Source: a virus. Taken from it: a DNA stretch of 21,410 nucleotides. Positions 7,571-15,323 of the stretch are shown piece by piece (the stretch's first letter is position 1; every line of letters begins with the position of its first letter). The translations under genes and the position numbers were made by a program. The DNA is taken from IMG/VR virus record IMGVR_UViG_3300035565_000025, positions 1 to 21,410 of that record. One strand, 5' to 3'. The notes beneath the pieces are model-generated. The model worked only from the letters and a program-made list of their open reading frames with translations, was not told the DNA's origin and made no database searches.

Positions 7571-8665
7571 CTAGTCGACGGCCATGCCCAGGTCGTCTGC
7601 TGCTCGTTCCAGTGATGCCCTGACACCCTTGGGCTTGCCCACGGGGGCTGGAGCCGGCTGGGACCTGACGCTCGTCGCTGCCCGCCTCTGCTGCTCGGTG
7701 ACCGGCTGCGGGGTCCGAGCCGCCTCGGCCTGCTTCGACTTCTGGATGCGCTCCCGAATCTCCGGGTTCATCCAACAGGCGCGATCGTATGCCTCCTCCG
7801 GGGTCATGTTCCGGAGCGCCGGGTCGTTGCTCTGAGACGCCGCGGTGAGCACCGCAATCATGTCGTTCGCCACGTCGTTCAGGTACTCGGGCTGCGTGGC
7901 GACGAATGCGCGCACCGTCTGGTCCGCGTGGCTCGCCATGACCTGCTGCCGCTCGGCCTGGATGATGCGCTGGACCTCGGCCTGGATGTTCACGGGCTGC
8001 TGCTGGGGAGCGTGCTGTGGCGCAGCCTGACCGTCCAGGAGCGACGCAACCTGCTGGATGAGGTCCTGACCGCCCTCGGCCAGCATCCGGGCCAGGATGG
8101 GCGCCCGCTGCGTCACAGGGCCAGCCTGGAGGATGGCTCGCTCCTGCAGCGCCTCGCCGGCCCAGGTCATCGAGTCCTGGCCCCTCGTTCGGGCCACGCC
8201 CTCGTAGGCGCTGATCGCCTGGTGGGTCGTCTGGGCGAACTGCCGAGCCTGGGCGGTCTCGTTCAGGGTCCGGGTGATCTCGGACTCGCGGCGGAGGGCC
8301 TCCTGCTGGACCTCCGGGGGTGCCTTGGCGAACGCCTCGCGAGCGGCAGGCTTCCAGCTCTGCGGTGCCTTGACCGAGATGGCCGGGGGTTCGGGGGTCG
8401 TCGGCTGCGGGGTCTGGGCGGTCGGGCCCTTGGGCGGAACGGGGGTGCGCGTCTCGGCCTTGGGTTCGGGGGGCTTGTCGGGCTTCTCGGGCTTGGGGGC
8501 AGAGGCGAACCGGCCCGCCTCGTCCCGAGCTCTCTGCGCCGCGGTCTGCTCCTTGGCCTCGGGAGCGGCCTCGACTGCCGTCGCCGGCTCGGGGGTTGCT
8601 GGGGTCTCGGCGGGCTCGGTCTCGAGCTCCGCCGCCGCCTTCTCCATCGCTTCGTGAACGTCCAC
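7571..8665 (-). CDS. Scaffold-like protein upstream of the capsid gene
   Basis: A 364-residue, highly charged and helical protein with the composition of a capsid scaffold, which shapes the procapsid and is then released. Residues 1-100 are disordered, rich in Pro, Glu, Ala and Lys (many TPEP/PKPEKPDKPPEPK-type runs). From ~100 there are long helices (SWKPAAREAFAKAPPEVQQEALRRE split at ~101-127) and Gln-rich stretches (~220-245). The C-terminus is basic, with QPAPAPVGKPKGVRASLERA, fitting the coat-binding tail of scaffolds. It lies between portal-linked small genes and the major capsid gene, the usual scaffold place. The ATG at 8665 follows the previous stop by 14 bases. Confidence 0.8.
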   Translation of the reverse strand: MDVHEAMEKAAAELETEPAETPATPEPATAVEAAPEAKEQTAAQRARDEAGRFASAPKPEKPDKPPEPKAETRTPVPPKGPTAQTPQPTTPEPPAISVKAPQSWKPAAREAFAKAPPEVQQEALRRESEITRTLNETAQARQFAQTTHQAISAYEGVARTRGQDSMTWAGEALQERAILQAGPVTQRAPILARMLAEGGQDLIQQVASLLDGQAAPQHAPQQQPVNIQAEVQRIIQAERQQVMASHADQTVRAFVATQPEYLNDVANDMIAVLTAASQSNDPALRNMTPEEAYDRACWMNPEIRERIQKSKQAEAARTPQPVTEQQRRAATSVRSQPAPAPVGKPKGVRASLERAADDLGMAVD

Positions 8666-8679
8666 GGGGCCTCTCCTCG

Positions 8680-9108
8680 CTACTTGGGCAACCTGCCCTG
8701 GTTGTAGAGCTTCCTCGCCGCCTGATCGAACGCCTCATGCGTCCGGCGGTCGTAGTGCCGATCCTTCTCGGCGTGCTTCCTCTCGCTCCAGCCGGGACCG
8801 AAGTCGCCCGCATCGGCGAGGCCCGTCTCCCGCTGCATCTCCCTGCGGCGGCGGCGCGTGCCTATGTCCCAGACGCGCTCTCCGTCGTCGAACGCCTGGT
8901 TCTCGTGGAGGCGGTCGGCGATGATCGGAGCGTTCACGGCCAGGGGCTCGGGGGTGTAGTCCTCGACCGGCACGAGGCCGTCCGGCGTCATGACCCACTT
9001 GCCGCGCTGGGGCTTCGTGTCGCCGAAGGTGCGGGCGTAGCCCTCGCGACCGGCCTCTGTCTGTGCCTGGGATACGATCGGCTCGCCGGCAGCCATCCCG
9101 CGCGCCAT
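8680..9108 (-). CDS. Small phage protein of unknown function, portal-scaffold interval
   Basis: A 142-residue protein. ATG 9108 is chosen two bases after the stop of the preceding small gene; a second ATG four codons on is possible, and the open frame further upstream is a shadow of that gene. Features: a region RGKWVMTPDGLVPVEDYTPEPLAVNAPII (residues ~35-63) that looks like a short beta unit, then a strongly charged helical C-terminus with RRRRREMQRETG and SERKHAEKDRHYDRRTHEAFDQAARKLY split across ~87-135. Proteins with this K/RWVMxxDGxLV-type opening are frequent between portal and capsid genes in podoviruses. I know no established function; a DNA- or scaffold-contacting role is only a guess. 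Confidence 0.7.
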   Translation of the reverse strand: MARGMAAGEPIVSQAQTEAGREGYARTFGDTKPQRGKWVMTPDGLVPVEDYTPEPLAVNAPIIADRLHENQAFDDGERVWDIGTRRRRREMQRETGLADAGDFGPGWSERKHAEKDRHYDRRTHEAFDQAARKLYNQGRLPK

Positions 9109-9110
9109 GG

Positions 9111-9305
9111 CTACTTCATCCCCCGCAGGTGCCTCTTGAGCGCCGCCGCGGTGGCGTGGGCGGGCAGGCGCTTCAGGTTCTTGCCCTTGTCCGCCTGGTT
9201 GAACTCCTGCGCCACCTCGACCGGGGGGGCGTCCATGCCGTCCGGCTTCCATCCGTGGGCGACGCCGGCCATCATGTGGGCCTGCGCCTGGCTCTTGCTG
9301 GGCAT
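9111..9305 (-). CDS. Small DUF3008-like phage protein
   Basis: A 64-residue basic protein. The opening MPSKSQAQAHMMAGVAHGWKP and the later VEVAQEFNQADKGKNLKRLP match the pattern of the small DUF3008-type family (M-P-x-K-S-x-x-Q-x-x-M ... EF-x-x-ADKG) found in many phages. The ATG shares one base with the portal stop (TGATG), so it is made by reinitiation after portal. The function of the family is not established. Its charge and size would allow binding to DNA or to the portal. It is often encoded near structural genes. Confidence 0.78.
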   Translation of the reverse strand: MPSKSQAQAHMMAGVAHGWKPDGMDAPPVEVAQEFNQADKGKNLKRLPAHATAAALKRHLRGMK

Positions 9306-11353
9306 CAGACTGCCTCCCCGGGCCTGACCGGCACGTTCGGGATCACTTCCTGCGCTGCCTGGCGGGCTCGCAGTTCCGCCATCTTCATGCCGAATTCCTG
9401 CTTCTTCGTCTCCACGTCGAGCTGCGTCGTGGCGATGTGGGCTTGGGCGTCCACCTGGGACTGCTGGATCCCGGCCTGCGCCTTGGCGGTCTCGGCCTGC
9501 CCCTTGACCTTGGCCGTCTCGAGCTTGATCGCCTCGACGGGGTTCGGCTGGGGAGGAGACGGGGGCGCGCTGGCTGCTTCCTCGAGGTCCGCCACCGCCC
9601 GGTCGATGATGCTCTCGTACCGCTCCGCGCCACGGAACTGACTGATCGATGCCTGGTAGAGCTCGACGAAGAACTTGGCGATCTTCGGGTTACCCATGAG
9701 CGGGGCCGCGTTCGCGAAGAACTGCGACGTGGCCTGCAGGATCTGCACGCCCTCCTGCTGGACGGAGTCGTAGTCCGTCATGGACAGGGAGTCCGCGTCC
9801 ACGTCGATGCGGTAGGCCGACAGGTCGCTCTTGAGCAGGGCCACCGCCTGATCGATGAGCGGCGTGTTCGGCACGTCCCCCTGCGGCGGAGGTGGAGGCT
9901 GTGGGGGCATGCCGGGCATCTGCGGCACCGGAGGAGGCTGGGGCGCTGGCATGCGCTCGGCCTGCTCGATATTCGAGCGCTTGATGAGCGTCGCCGCGTC
10001 GCACTTCGTCACGAGGATGTGCGCCCGGATCCGCTGGGCATCGGAGGCGAAGCGGGCGTAGCGGTCCTGGTCCGTCTGGGACCGCATCGAGAAGGCGCGG
10101 GCCTTGATCCGGTCGGTCGTCGCCGTCACGCGCTGCGCCTGCTGCCCGCGCATGACGTCCGAGAGCCCGAGCACCTCGGAGATGTCCGCGCGGACTAGGT
10201 TCCGCTGCTGGACGAGCTGGACGAGCGCCGCGACCTGCGGGTCGATCGGCATGATCCAGACGGGGTTCCCCATCCCGTCCTTGCCCAACAGGGCGTTCAT
10301 GTCGTCGATCGGGACGAGTGAGTTCTCGACCGCATCGTCAAGGATGCGCTTGATGCCCTCGTTCCCCTTGGCGTACGCGCCGACGACCTTGATCGCCTTC
10401 ACCAGGGCGCGGATGCGGCGCGTGTAGTTGTGCGCCTCCTCGTACAGGCTCTTGGCGAGCTGGTACGTGCTCTTGGGGATGTACTTCGCCGAGGTCGTGT
10501 TCGAGACGAGGGGGTCGGGGCCCGGGAAGAAGTTCGGCAGGCCGAGAGGGTCATCCTGGGTGTCGAGGAGCTGGCTGAACCCGGCCACGAACCAGTGGAC
10601 CTTGCGCGCCTCCTTGTCCCAGATTTCCCACACCCGGGCTCGCGCGAACACCTCCTCGATCTTCTCCTGCTGCGGGTCGTTCGCCTTGCCCTTCGTGTTG
10701 AGCGGGATCTTCGAGACGAGGTCGGCCCCGAGCGGGCCATCGAAGCGCTTGTGCAGCGCGTCCCGGCTCATGTCCGCGCCGTACGCCTCCCAGCGCTTCT
10801 CCTCCGGGGTGCGGCACGGGCTCCAGAGCAGGTCGCGCCAGTTGACGTGGTCGGTCTCCACGTCCTCGCCCGTCTTGACCGGATCCTCACCCTCCTCTTC
10901 GGCCTCGTCCTCGGTGAAGCCGTAGCGGAACCGGATCTGCCCGCAGTCGGTGAGGAGCCAGTCCTGCTTGGCGTTCCCGAGGGCTCGGCGGAAGCCGTCG
11001 GAGTCGCGCTCGATGTCCGTGTTGAGGAGCCGCTCGAGGATCTCGGCCGAGACGCGGGCCACGTCGTCCTTGGCGTCGGCGTAGCGGCGGCGGGCGCGGA
11101 TTCTGGGCTCACCCGAGAGCGTCGCGGCCTTCGTCTGGACGTCGGCGAACCAGAGGTTAAGGCGGGCCTTCTTGAACGTCTTGCCCTCGCCTAGGTACTC
11201 CTTGATCGACTCGTCCCCCTCCTTGCGGAAGTCCTCGAGCGCCTTCTCCGCGGTGGTGATCTCGGTCTGCCAGCGCGCCTGCTGGCCTTCGGGGGTCTCT
11301 GCGTACTCGGACTTGGACTCGACGCTGCTGGCGTTGTCGGGATCCTGGCTCAC
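9305..11353 (-). CDS. Portal protein (P22-like class)
   Basis: A 682-residue portal, forming the dodecameric vertex through which DNA is packaged and ejected. Start at GTG 11353, overlapping the large terminase stop by four bases (GTGA); the frame ten codons upstream lies within terminase. Length matches P22-type portals (about 700). Landmarks: a helical N-terminus (FRKEGDESIKEYLGEG), KARLNLWFADVQTKAATLSGEPRIRARRR (~55-83), the wing with NWRDLLWSPCRTPEEKRWEAYG, and the crown-stem region with FFPGPDPLVSNTTSAKYIPKS then YTRRIRALVKAIKV. Residues ~480-505 are a Pro-rich loop. The final ~80 residues form a long Gln/Ala/Lys helix like the P22 barrel. Adjacent to terminase as expected. Confidence 0.9.
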   Translation of the reverse strand: MSQDPDNASSVESKSEYAETPEGQQARWQTEITTAEKALEDFRKEGDESIKEYLGEGKTFKKARLNLWFADVQTKAATLSGEPRIRARRRYADAKDDVARVSAEILERLLNTDIERDSDGFRRALGNAKQDWLLTDCGQIRFRYGFTEDEAEEEGEDPVKTGEDVETDHVNWRDLLWSPCRTPEEKRWEAYGADMSRDALHKRFDGPLGADLVSKIPLNTKGKANDPQQEKIEEVFARARVWEIWDKEARKVHWFVAGFSQLLDTQDDPLGLPNFFPGPDPLVSNTTSAKYIPKSTYQLAKSLYEEAHNYTRRIRALVKAIKVVGAYAKGNEGIKRILDDAVENSLVPIDDMNALLGKDGMGNPVWIMPIDPQVAALVQLVQQRNLVRADISEVLGLSDVMRGQQAQRVTATTDRIKARAFSMRSQTDQDRYARFASDAQRIRAHILVTKCDAATLIKRSNIEQAERMPAPQPPPVPQMPGMPPQPPPPPQGDVPNTPLIDQAVALLKSDLSAYRIDVDADSLSMTDYDSVQQEGVQILQATSQFFANAAPLMGNPKIAKFFVELYQASISQFRGAERYESIIDRAVADLEEAASAPPSPPQPNPVEAIKLETAKVKGQAETAKAQAGIQQSQVDAQAHIATTQLDVETKKQEFGMKMAELRARQAAQEVIPNVPVRPGEAV

Positions 11354-12753
11354 TCGGCGGTCTCCCGGTCGAACTGCTCCCACGCCTCATCAAGGGTCGG
11401 CGGCACGGGTAGAGAGTAGTCCTTCCTGGGCTCATGTTTCTCGGGCCGGGTCAGGCGCTCCGAGTGCCGGTAGACCACTGCCACCCCACGGAAGGCGTCG
11501 GCTGGGTGCGAGCTCCAGTCGTGCTCGGGCTGATTCGTGAAGACCTTGCGGTCCTCGTCCCAGCCGTAGTGGTACGCCTTGAGCGCCTCGATGCCCTCCT
11601 GCGACCGGGGATGGAAGCGGACGGCCTTCTGCAAGAGCCAGCGGCCCGCCTGGATGCCCTCGAGGAACGACACCTCCGGGTAGATCGAGACGTTCTCGTA
11701 CCCCCAGCGCTTGACGCAGTCCTCGAGCACCGAGACGCCGGTGACGAGGCCCCCATGGCTCCTCGCGTCATGCGGCAGCCAGTGCTTGACCGGAGTGACA
11801 CCCAGGGCCCTGCAGCGCTGCTCGACCTCGTCCTGGTAGTGGGTCAGCGTCTTGCCGTGGTTCTCGTAGTAGTCGAGCAGGTCGATCCCGTCCTCGGTCG
11901 CCGCCCACAGCCAGAAGCAGGTCGCATCCCCGTGCGCCCCTGCTCCGCCGAGGTCCCAGGTCGTGAATACCCGCGTCTTGCTCTCGAACTCACAGATCCG
12001 GCCCGCCTTCTCGATCGCCTCGATGAGGTCGCCCCAGACCGAGCCCACGTTCGCCGCGGTCCAGTCGCAGAGGTACTCCTGCCTGATCAACGCCTCGTCC
12101 TTGCCCGCTGCTCGCTCGGCGGCCAGCGTCTCATCGGGCGGGTAGGCGTTCGTGTCGTAGAGCGTGAGGAGCTGGGCGAAGTAGTTCGGGTTTCCGGCCT
12201 TCATCTGCGCAACGAAGTTGTCGAACTTGCGCTTGCCGTGGTTGTTGCCGCGGGGCGTGTAGACGTACGCCTCCCACCCCTTGTTCTCCATGAGCATCGG
12301 ACTTATGAGGTCGGCAGCTTTCGGCCGGGCGATGCTGTACTCGCTGTGCAGCACGCCCACCGGGCCGGCGCCGACGGTCTCGATCTTGTCGGTGCCCACG
12401 ATGCGGTAGATTGAGCCGTTCTTGAGCTCGATGCGCATCTGCTGGTTGTCCCGGGCCCGGATCTGCTCGGGAGGGAACATGAGATCGACGATGCGATCCC
12501 CTGCGTCGGTGAAGCCCTCCCACACGGCCTTGCGACCCTGCTCGAAGGTCGGGTAGGTGTGCCAGTAGGCGCCTACCCTGCGCCAGGCGGCGACGTCGAG
12601 CACCGCCATGCCGTGCAGATCCTTGCCTCCGCGGCGATGGACTACCCAGGCAGCGCGCCGGCGTGAACCGTCGTGTCCGCCGCCGATGAAGTGCTCGATG
12701 AAGGGCTTCGCGTACCAGCGAGGCTTGAACTTCTCGCTCGGGATCGAGGGCAC
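11350..12753 (-). CDS. terL: Terminase large subunit (ATPase and nuclease)
   Basis: A 467-residue packaging motor that pumps and cuts concatemeric DNA at the portal. Start at GTG 12753, overlapping the stop of the fibre gene by one base (TAGTG). The ATPase N-domain has a phage-type Walker A, HRRGGKDL (residues 39-46), and a Walker B segment VGVLHSEYS with E138 as probable catalytic acid. The nuclease C-domain has VFTTWDLGGAGAHGDATCFW (262-281, D267), LPHDARSHGG (D329) and HPADAFR (D419), the acidic triad of the RNase H-like nuclease. Length is usual for short-tailed phage large terminases. It precedes portal directly. The upstream open extension is a shadow of the collagen gene. Confidence 0.93.
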   Translation of the reverse strand: MPSIPSEKFKPRWYAKPFIEHFIGGGHDGSRRRAAWVVHRRGGKDLHGMAVLDVAAWRRVGAYWHTYPTFEQGRKAVWEGFTDAGDRIVDLMFPPEQIRARDNQQMRIELKNGSIYRIVGTDKIETVGAGPVGVLHSEYSIARPKAADLISPMLMENKGWEAYVYTPRGNNHGKRKFDNFVAQMKAGNPNYFAQLLTLYDTNAYPPDETLAAERAAGKDEALIRQEYLCDWTAANVGSVWGDLIEAIEKAGRICEFESKTRVFTTWDLGGAGAHGDATCFWLWAATEDGIDLLDYYENHGKTLTHYQDEVEQRCRALGVTPVKHWLPHDARSHGGLVTGVSVLEDCVKRWGYENVSIYPEVSFLEGIQAGRWLLQKAVRFHPRSQEGIEALKAYHYGWDEDRKVFTNQPEHDWSSHPADAFRGVAVVYRHSERLTRPEKHEPRKDYSLPVPPTLDEAWEQFDRETAE

Positions 12754-13751
12754 TACGCCACCATCGCCGCGGTTCGTCCCGCCTCGTAGAGATTCGTGCC
12801 GTCGCTCACCCAGTTGATCACGAACACGCGAGCGGTAGTCGTGCCCGTGGCGAGCGTGGCGGTGGGCTTGAAGCCGGTCGAGAACGTGATCGTGTACGAC
12901 GTCGTGCCAGAGGTCAGGATGATGAGCTGACAGACCGTCCCCGCCGCAGGAACGGTCGTGGTGAACGAGGCGGTCGCCGTCGGCGTGACCTTGCGCGTCG
13001 AGACCGTGCCGAACGCCATCGCGGTGGACCCGTTGGCGAGAGCTCCATAGCTCGGAGCGTTGTTGCCAGGCGAGCCCTGCGCGCCGGTGCTGCCCGTCGA
13101 GCCCGTCGATCCGGTGTTGCCCTGGATGCCTTGCGCACCCGTGTCGCCCTTGACCCCCTGGATGCCCTGCACGCCTTGGATGCCCTGTGGCCCCGTGAGG
13201 TGCGGCGCGCCGGTCGTGCTGCCATCGACCGCGACCTGATCGCCCGACCACGTGAGCACCGGCGAGTGACCAGCGGCTCCCGCCGAACCTTGGGCTCCCT
13301 GCGATCCGGTATCGCCCTTGGGCCCAGCTGCTCCCGTGTCCCCCTTCGCGCCGGTCGTGCCCTGGAGACCCTGAATCCCCTGGATTCCTTGAGCTCCATC
13401 CGCCCCAGTGTCGCCTTTGGCACCTTGCGCGCCGGTCGCCCCAGTGTCGCCCTTCGCTCCCGGATCGCTTGTGTCGCCCTTTGGCCCCGTGGCGCCAGCG
13501 CTACCTTGCGCGCCCTGCAATCCTTGCGCGCCAGTGTCCCCCTTCGGACCAGCGGAGCCGGTGTCGCCCTTCACGCCCTGTGGTCCCTGCATGCCGCCGT
13601 AGGCAAGGACCGTCCAGGCGGTCGCGCCGTCCCCGACCTTGAACTTCCGGGTGTCGGTCTCGAGCCCGAACTCCCCGGTTGCGAGCACCGGGTTAGCGTC
13701 CGTCCACTGTGCCGCCGTGCCGCGTCGGAGCTGCAGTTGGACGGTCGCCAT
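12753..13751 (-). CDS. Collagen-like tail/head fibre protein
   Basis: A 332-residue fibre protein in three parts. Residues 1-53 ([36 protein letters not shown]) match the short N-terminal module of phage tail fibres related to the Mtd N-terminal domain. Residues 54-161 and 187-229 are Gly-X-Y collagen repeats (GDTG, GPQG, GIQG), interrupted at 162-186 by [16 protein letters not shown], a spacer that recurs in collagen-type phage fibres. One slip in the repeat occurs at GDTSDPG (~92-98). Residues 236-332 are a beta-rich head ending [16 protein letters not shown]. It should form a trimeric fibre for adsorption or surface decoration. It has a GGAGGAG site, and the ATG abuts the stop of the next collagen gene. 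Its place between terminase genes is unusual. Confidence 0.85.
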   Translation of the reverse strand: MATVQLQLRRGTAAQWTDANPVLATGEFGLETDTRKFKVGDGATAWTVLAYGGMQGPQGVKGDTGSAGPKGDTGAQGLQGAQGSAGATGPKGDTSDPGAKGDTGATGAQGAKGDTGADGAQGIQGIQGLQGTTGAKGDTGAAGPKGDTGSQGAQGSAGAAGHSPVLTWSGDQVAVDGSTTGAPHLTGPQGIQGVQGIQGVKGDTGAQGIQGNTGSTGSTGSTGAQGSPGNNAPSYGALANGSTAMAFGTVSTRKVTPTATASFTTTVPAAGTVCQLIILTSGTTSYTITFSTGFKPTATLATGTTTARVFVINWVSDGTNLYEAGRTAAMVA

Positions 13752-13982
13752 CTAGACGACTCCTCCTAGGTTGATCCGTGGAGTGCTCTCGTCGAACACG
13801 GTCGAGGGGGTACCGCCATCGAACGACGTCGCGCTCGAGGCGCCCGACGATTCACCAGGGGGACCGGGAGGGCCTGGCGGTCCCGGAGGACCGGGGGGGC
13901 CCGCTACTCCACCACCCTCGCCAACCTTCGCCGCAAGCGCTGCGAGCTGCGCCTTGATCTGAGCGAGCGCAAAGGCGGGCAC
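13752..13982 (-). CDS. Short collagen-like protein with ideal Gly-Pro-Pro repeats
   Basis: A 76-residue protein starting at GTG 13982, which directly follows the stop of the terminase small subunit gene, with AAGGAG upstream. Residues 1-22 are an Ala/Leu/Lys helix (IKAQLAALAAKV), likely a trimerisation coiled coil. Residues 28-43 are five perfect GPP triplets, the most stable collagen triplet without hydroxyproline. The tail contains SFDGGTPSTVFD and a Gly/Val end; DGGTP-type C-termini recur in small phage proteins. It is immediately followed by the larger collagen fibre, so the two probably work in the same fibre or one caps or anchors the other. That link is inferred. Confidence 0.8.
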   Translation of the reverse strand: MPAFALAQIKAQLAALAAKVGEGGGVAGPPGPPGPPGPPGPPGESSGASSATSFDGGTPSTVFDESTPRINLGGVV

Positions 13983-14330
13983 CTAGCTCTCCTTGCCTAG
14001 GTCGCGCACGGTGAACTCGATCGGACCGCCAGCGGCGCCCGTGTGCTCCATGCGCCCGAGCTTCGGGTGGCAGAACTCGGCGAGCTTCAACATGAGGTCC
14101 GCGGCCTTCCCGGGGTCTGCGTTCAGGCGCCCGAGCACGGTGACCGACTTGCCGTCCACGGTCATCGTCTTCTCGATTTCAATCCCGTTGCGCGTTTCGT
14201 CGATCATCTCGTCGAGATCGTTGAACTTTTTATCAAAGAGCTTCTGAAGACAATTCTTCATCTCGACGGTCGCCTTGTTCGGCGAACCCTTCGGTCTTCC
14301 TGCGCCTGGTCGTTTGCCGCCTGGAGGCAT
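13983..14330 (-). CDS. Putative terminase small subunit
   Basis: A 115-residue protein starting at ATG 14330 with a GGGGA site; an in-frame start at 14405 would overlap the upstream gene by 41 bases and is less likely. The N-terminus KRPGAGRPKGSPNKATVEMK (residues 6-25) is the basic hook and helix that opens many small terminases and similar phage DNA-binding proteins. A helical middle (QKLFDKKFNDLDEMID) follows. The end has DPGKAADLMLKLAEFCHPKLGRMEHTG (~73-99), close to the usual small-subunit C-terminal block (helix, then PKLxRxE). It would recognise the packaging site and feed DNA to the large subunit, encoded two genes later. Several codons are AT-richer than neighbours. Function is assigned by pattern. 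Confidence 0.72.
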   Translation of the reverse strand: MPPGGKRPGAGRPKGSPNKATVEMKNCLQKLFDKKFNDLDEMIDETRNGIEIEKTMTVDGKSVTVLGRLNADPGKAADLMLKLAEFCHPKLGRMEHTGAAGGPIEFTVRDLGKES

Positions 14331-14336
14331 CTTGAT

Positions 14337-14366
14337 TCCCCGCTGATTCAAGCGGGATTTTGAATC
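14337..14366 (-). promoter_or_regulatory. Mutually exclusive hairpins before the small terminase gene
   Basis: Two stems share bases. GATTCAA (14345-14351) pairs with TTGAATC (14360-14366) around an 8-base loop. CCCGCT (14339-14344) pairs with AGCGGG (14351-14356) around a 6-base loop. They cannot form together. The second contains part of the GCGGGGA ribosome site of the downstream gene, so it could hide it. The short AT-rich patch stands out in this GC-rich array. Confidence 0.4.
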
Positions 14367-14670
14367 ACCCCCCGTGGGTGGCGTGCTTGCTCGCCGCTTT
14401 CTCAAGCTGGATGCGCCTTAGACGCCTAGCTTGCTCGATCCGTTGTTCTTTCGGCACGTTCGCCCACCTGGCCTTACCTCCTTTGCGCTGCCAGGTCGTG
14501 AGCCGGGCGACCACGGCGCGTGTATACCCGGCGAGGGCTGAGCGCATGCGGGCCTTGGCACGCTCGAACGCGGCATCGTCCTCGGAGTCGGCGTCGGCGA
14601 GAGCGATGCCCGCCTCGTAGACGCGCTCGAGACTGCCGTGGGCGTCGTAGTCGTTCCGGGTCATGCGCAC
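14365..14670 (-). CDS. Small basic protein, unknown function
   Basis: A 101-residue basic helical protein. GTG 14670 is preferred because AAGGGG lies seven bases upstream; an ATG two codons later is the alternative. Acidic stretch DADSEDDAAFERAKARMR (residues ~26-43) is followed by TTWQRKGGKARWANVPKEQR and a Lys/Arg-rich helix (~57-93). The KGGKARW...EQR pattern recurs in small phage and mobile-element proteins, some of them DNA-binding, but I cannot name a function. It starts four bases after the stop of the preceding gene and precedes the small terminase. Confidence 0.65.
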   Translation of the reverse strand: MRMTRNDYDAHGSLERVYEAGIALADADSEDDAAFERAKARMRSALAGYTRAVVARLTTWQRKGGKARWANVPKEQRIEQARRLRRIQLEKAASKHATHGG

Positions 14671-14674
14671 GACT

Positions 14675-14959
14675 TCACCCCTTCGCGGCAGATTTCGCGT
14701 TTAACGCGGTTCCTTGCCCCGCTGGCGAATTCTGGGTGTCTTCCCGCCTCCTGATACGGGCAGGGTCGTTTGCGCGCGTCCTGGACGAAAGGAGCCCAGC
14801 TCGCGAGGCCTGTTTGAGCACGGTCTCGCTTGCTTTGAGCCGGGCGCACTCAGCCGCGAGGTAGGCATTTCGCTCCTCGTCCCTTCGGCGTAGTCGATCG
14901 CAGGGCTCGAAGATGCCGCCCCGTCCGTCGCCGACGCTGCCATGGGTGGCGATGGTCAT
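14675..14959 (-). CDS. Small charged protein, unknown function
   Basis: A 94-residue protein. ATG 14959 overlaps the previous stop by four bases (ATGA), and GGGGGC lies just upstream, so the longer upstream frame is discarded. Residues ~18-45 form a charged helix (CDRLRRRDEERNAYLAAECARLK), a pattern common in short phage proteins of unknown role. The C-terminal half is basic and probably disordered (RTRANDPARIRRREDTQN). There is no membrane segment. It is one of a cluster of very small genes between the replication and packaging blocks. Confidence 0.62.
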   Translation of the reverse strand: MTIATHGSVGDGRGGIFEPCDRLRRRDEERNAYLAAECARLKASETVLKQASRAGLLSSRTRANDPARIRRREDTQNSPAGQGTALNAKSAAKG

Positions 14960-15150
14960 GGCTTGCCCCCAAGGTCTCGCTCCCAAACCGGGAAGCGCTC
15001 CTGCCACAGCCGCTCGACTAGCCTGCGAATCGCATTGGCCCGGCGCCGGTCTAACCACCCGCGCCCGATGTCATCGGCAGCAAGCTTCAGGGCGCGGAGC
15101 ATGTTCATCTCGCCCTCGCACAGCCCTTGCCGGTAGTCTTGCGCGCTCAC
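14956..15150 (-). CDS. Small helical protein, unknown function
   Basis: A 64-residue protein starting at GTG 15150 with GGGGAGC seven bases before. It is nearly all helix: EGEMNMLRALKLAADDIGRG then RRRANAIRRLVERLWQERFP, with a net positive charge. It overlaps the next gene by four bases. I know no family for it. Size and context suggest an accessory replication or host-takeover peptide, but nothing in the sequence decides this. Confidence 0.65.
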   Translation of the reverse strand: MSAQDYRQGLCEGEMNMLRALKLAADDIGRGWLDRRRANAIRRLVERLWQERFPVWERDLGGKP

Positions 15151-15188
15151 GGCTGCTCCCCGCGCTTGTAGTCGTCAGCCCAGAGTAC

Positions 15189-15323
15189 CTAGACCAGCGC
15201 GGCGGCCTGCTTGAGCCAGAAGAACGCGAAGGTCTTCTCGTTCAATGGCTGCTGCGCGTTGGGCTCACCGATGTCGAGGATCTGACTGCAGAGCCTCCAG
15301 AGCATCCGCTGTTTCTCGTTCAT
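15189..15323 (-). CDS. Very small protein (44 residues), unknown function
   Basis: ATG 15323 overlaps the stop of the upstream membrane peptide gene by four bases (ATGA), with a GGGGGCGG site before it. The product opens MNEKQRMLWRLCSQILDIGE and ends with a Phe/Trp/Ala-rich helix (KTFAFFWLKQAAALV). It may form an amphipathic helix pair. The coupling to genes on both sides is the main evidence that it is translated. Function unknown. Confidence 0.6.
   Translation of the reverse strand: MNEKQRMLWRLCSQILDIGEPNAQQPLNEKTFAFFWLKQAAALV

Noticed and set aside
5834-7615. A 593-codon open frame on the plus strand across the decoration and capsid genes
   Set aside because: It is Arg/Gly/Val/His rich with no known motif, lies opposite two well-supported structural genes, and is explained by high GC in the antisense frame.
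7500-8813. A 437-codon minus-strand frame covering the scaffold-like gene
   Set aside because: It is the alternate frame of the scaffold gene, full of Arg, Gly and Pro, and it spans the start of that gene and the capsid leader without a ribosome site.
13055-13600. Short repeated DNA units that might suggest a CRISPR array or other repeat array
   Set aside because: The periodicity is three codons (Gly-X-Y) in the coding frame and reflects the collagen repeats; there are no constant repeats with unique spacers.
13983-14405. Longer start for the small terminase at 14405
   Set aside because: It would overlap the upstream gene by 41 bases and add a basic tail lacking family similarity, while the 14330 ATG has a ribosome site and begins at the usual GGKRPGAGRPKGS segment.
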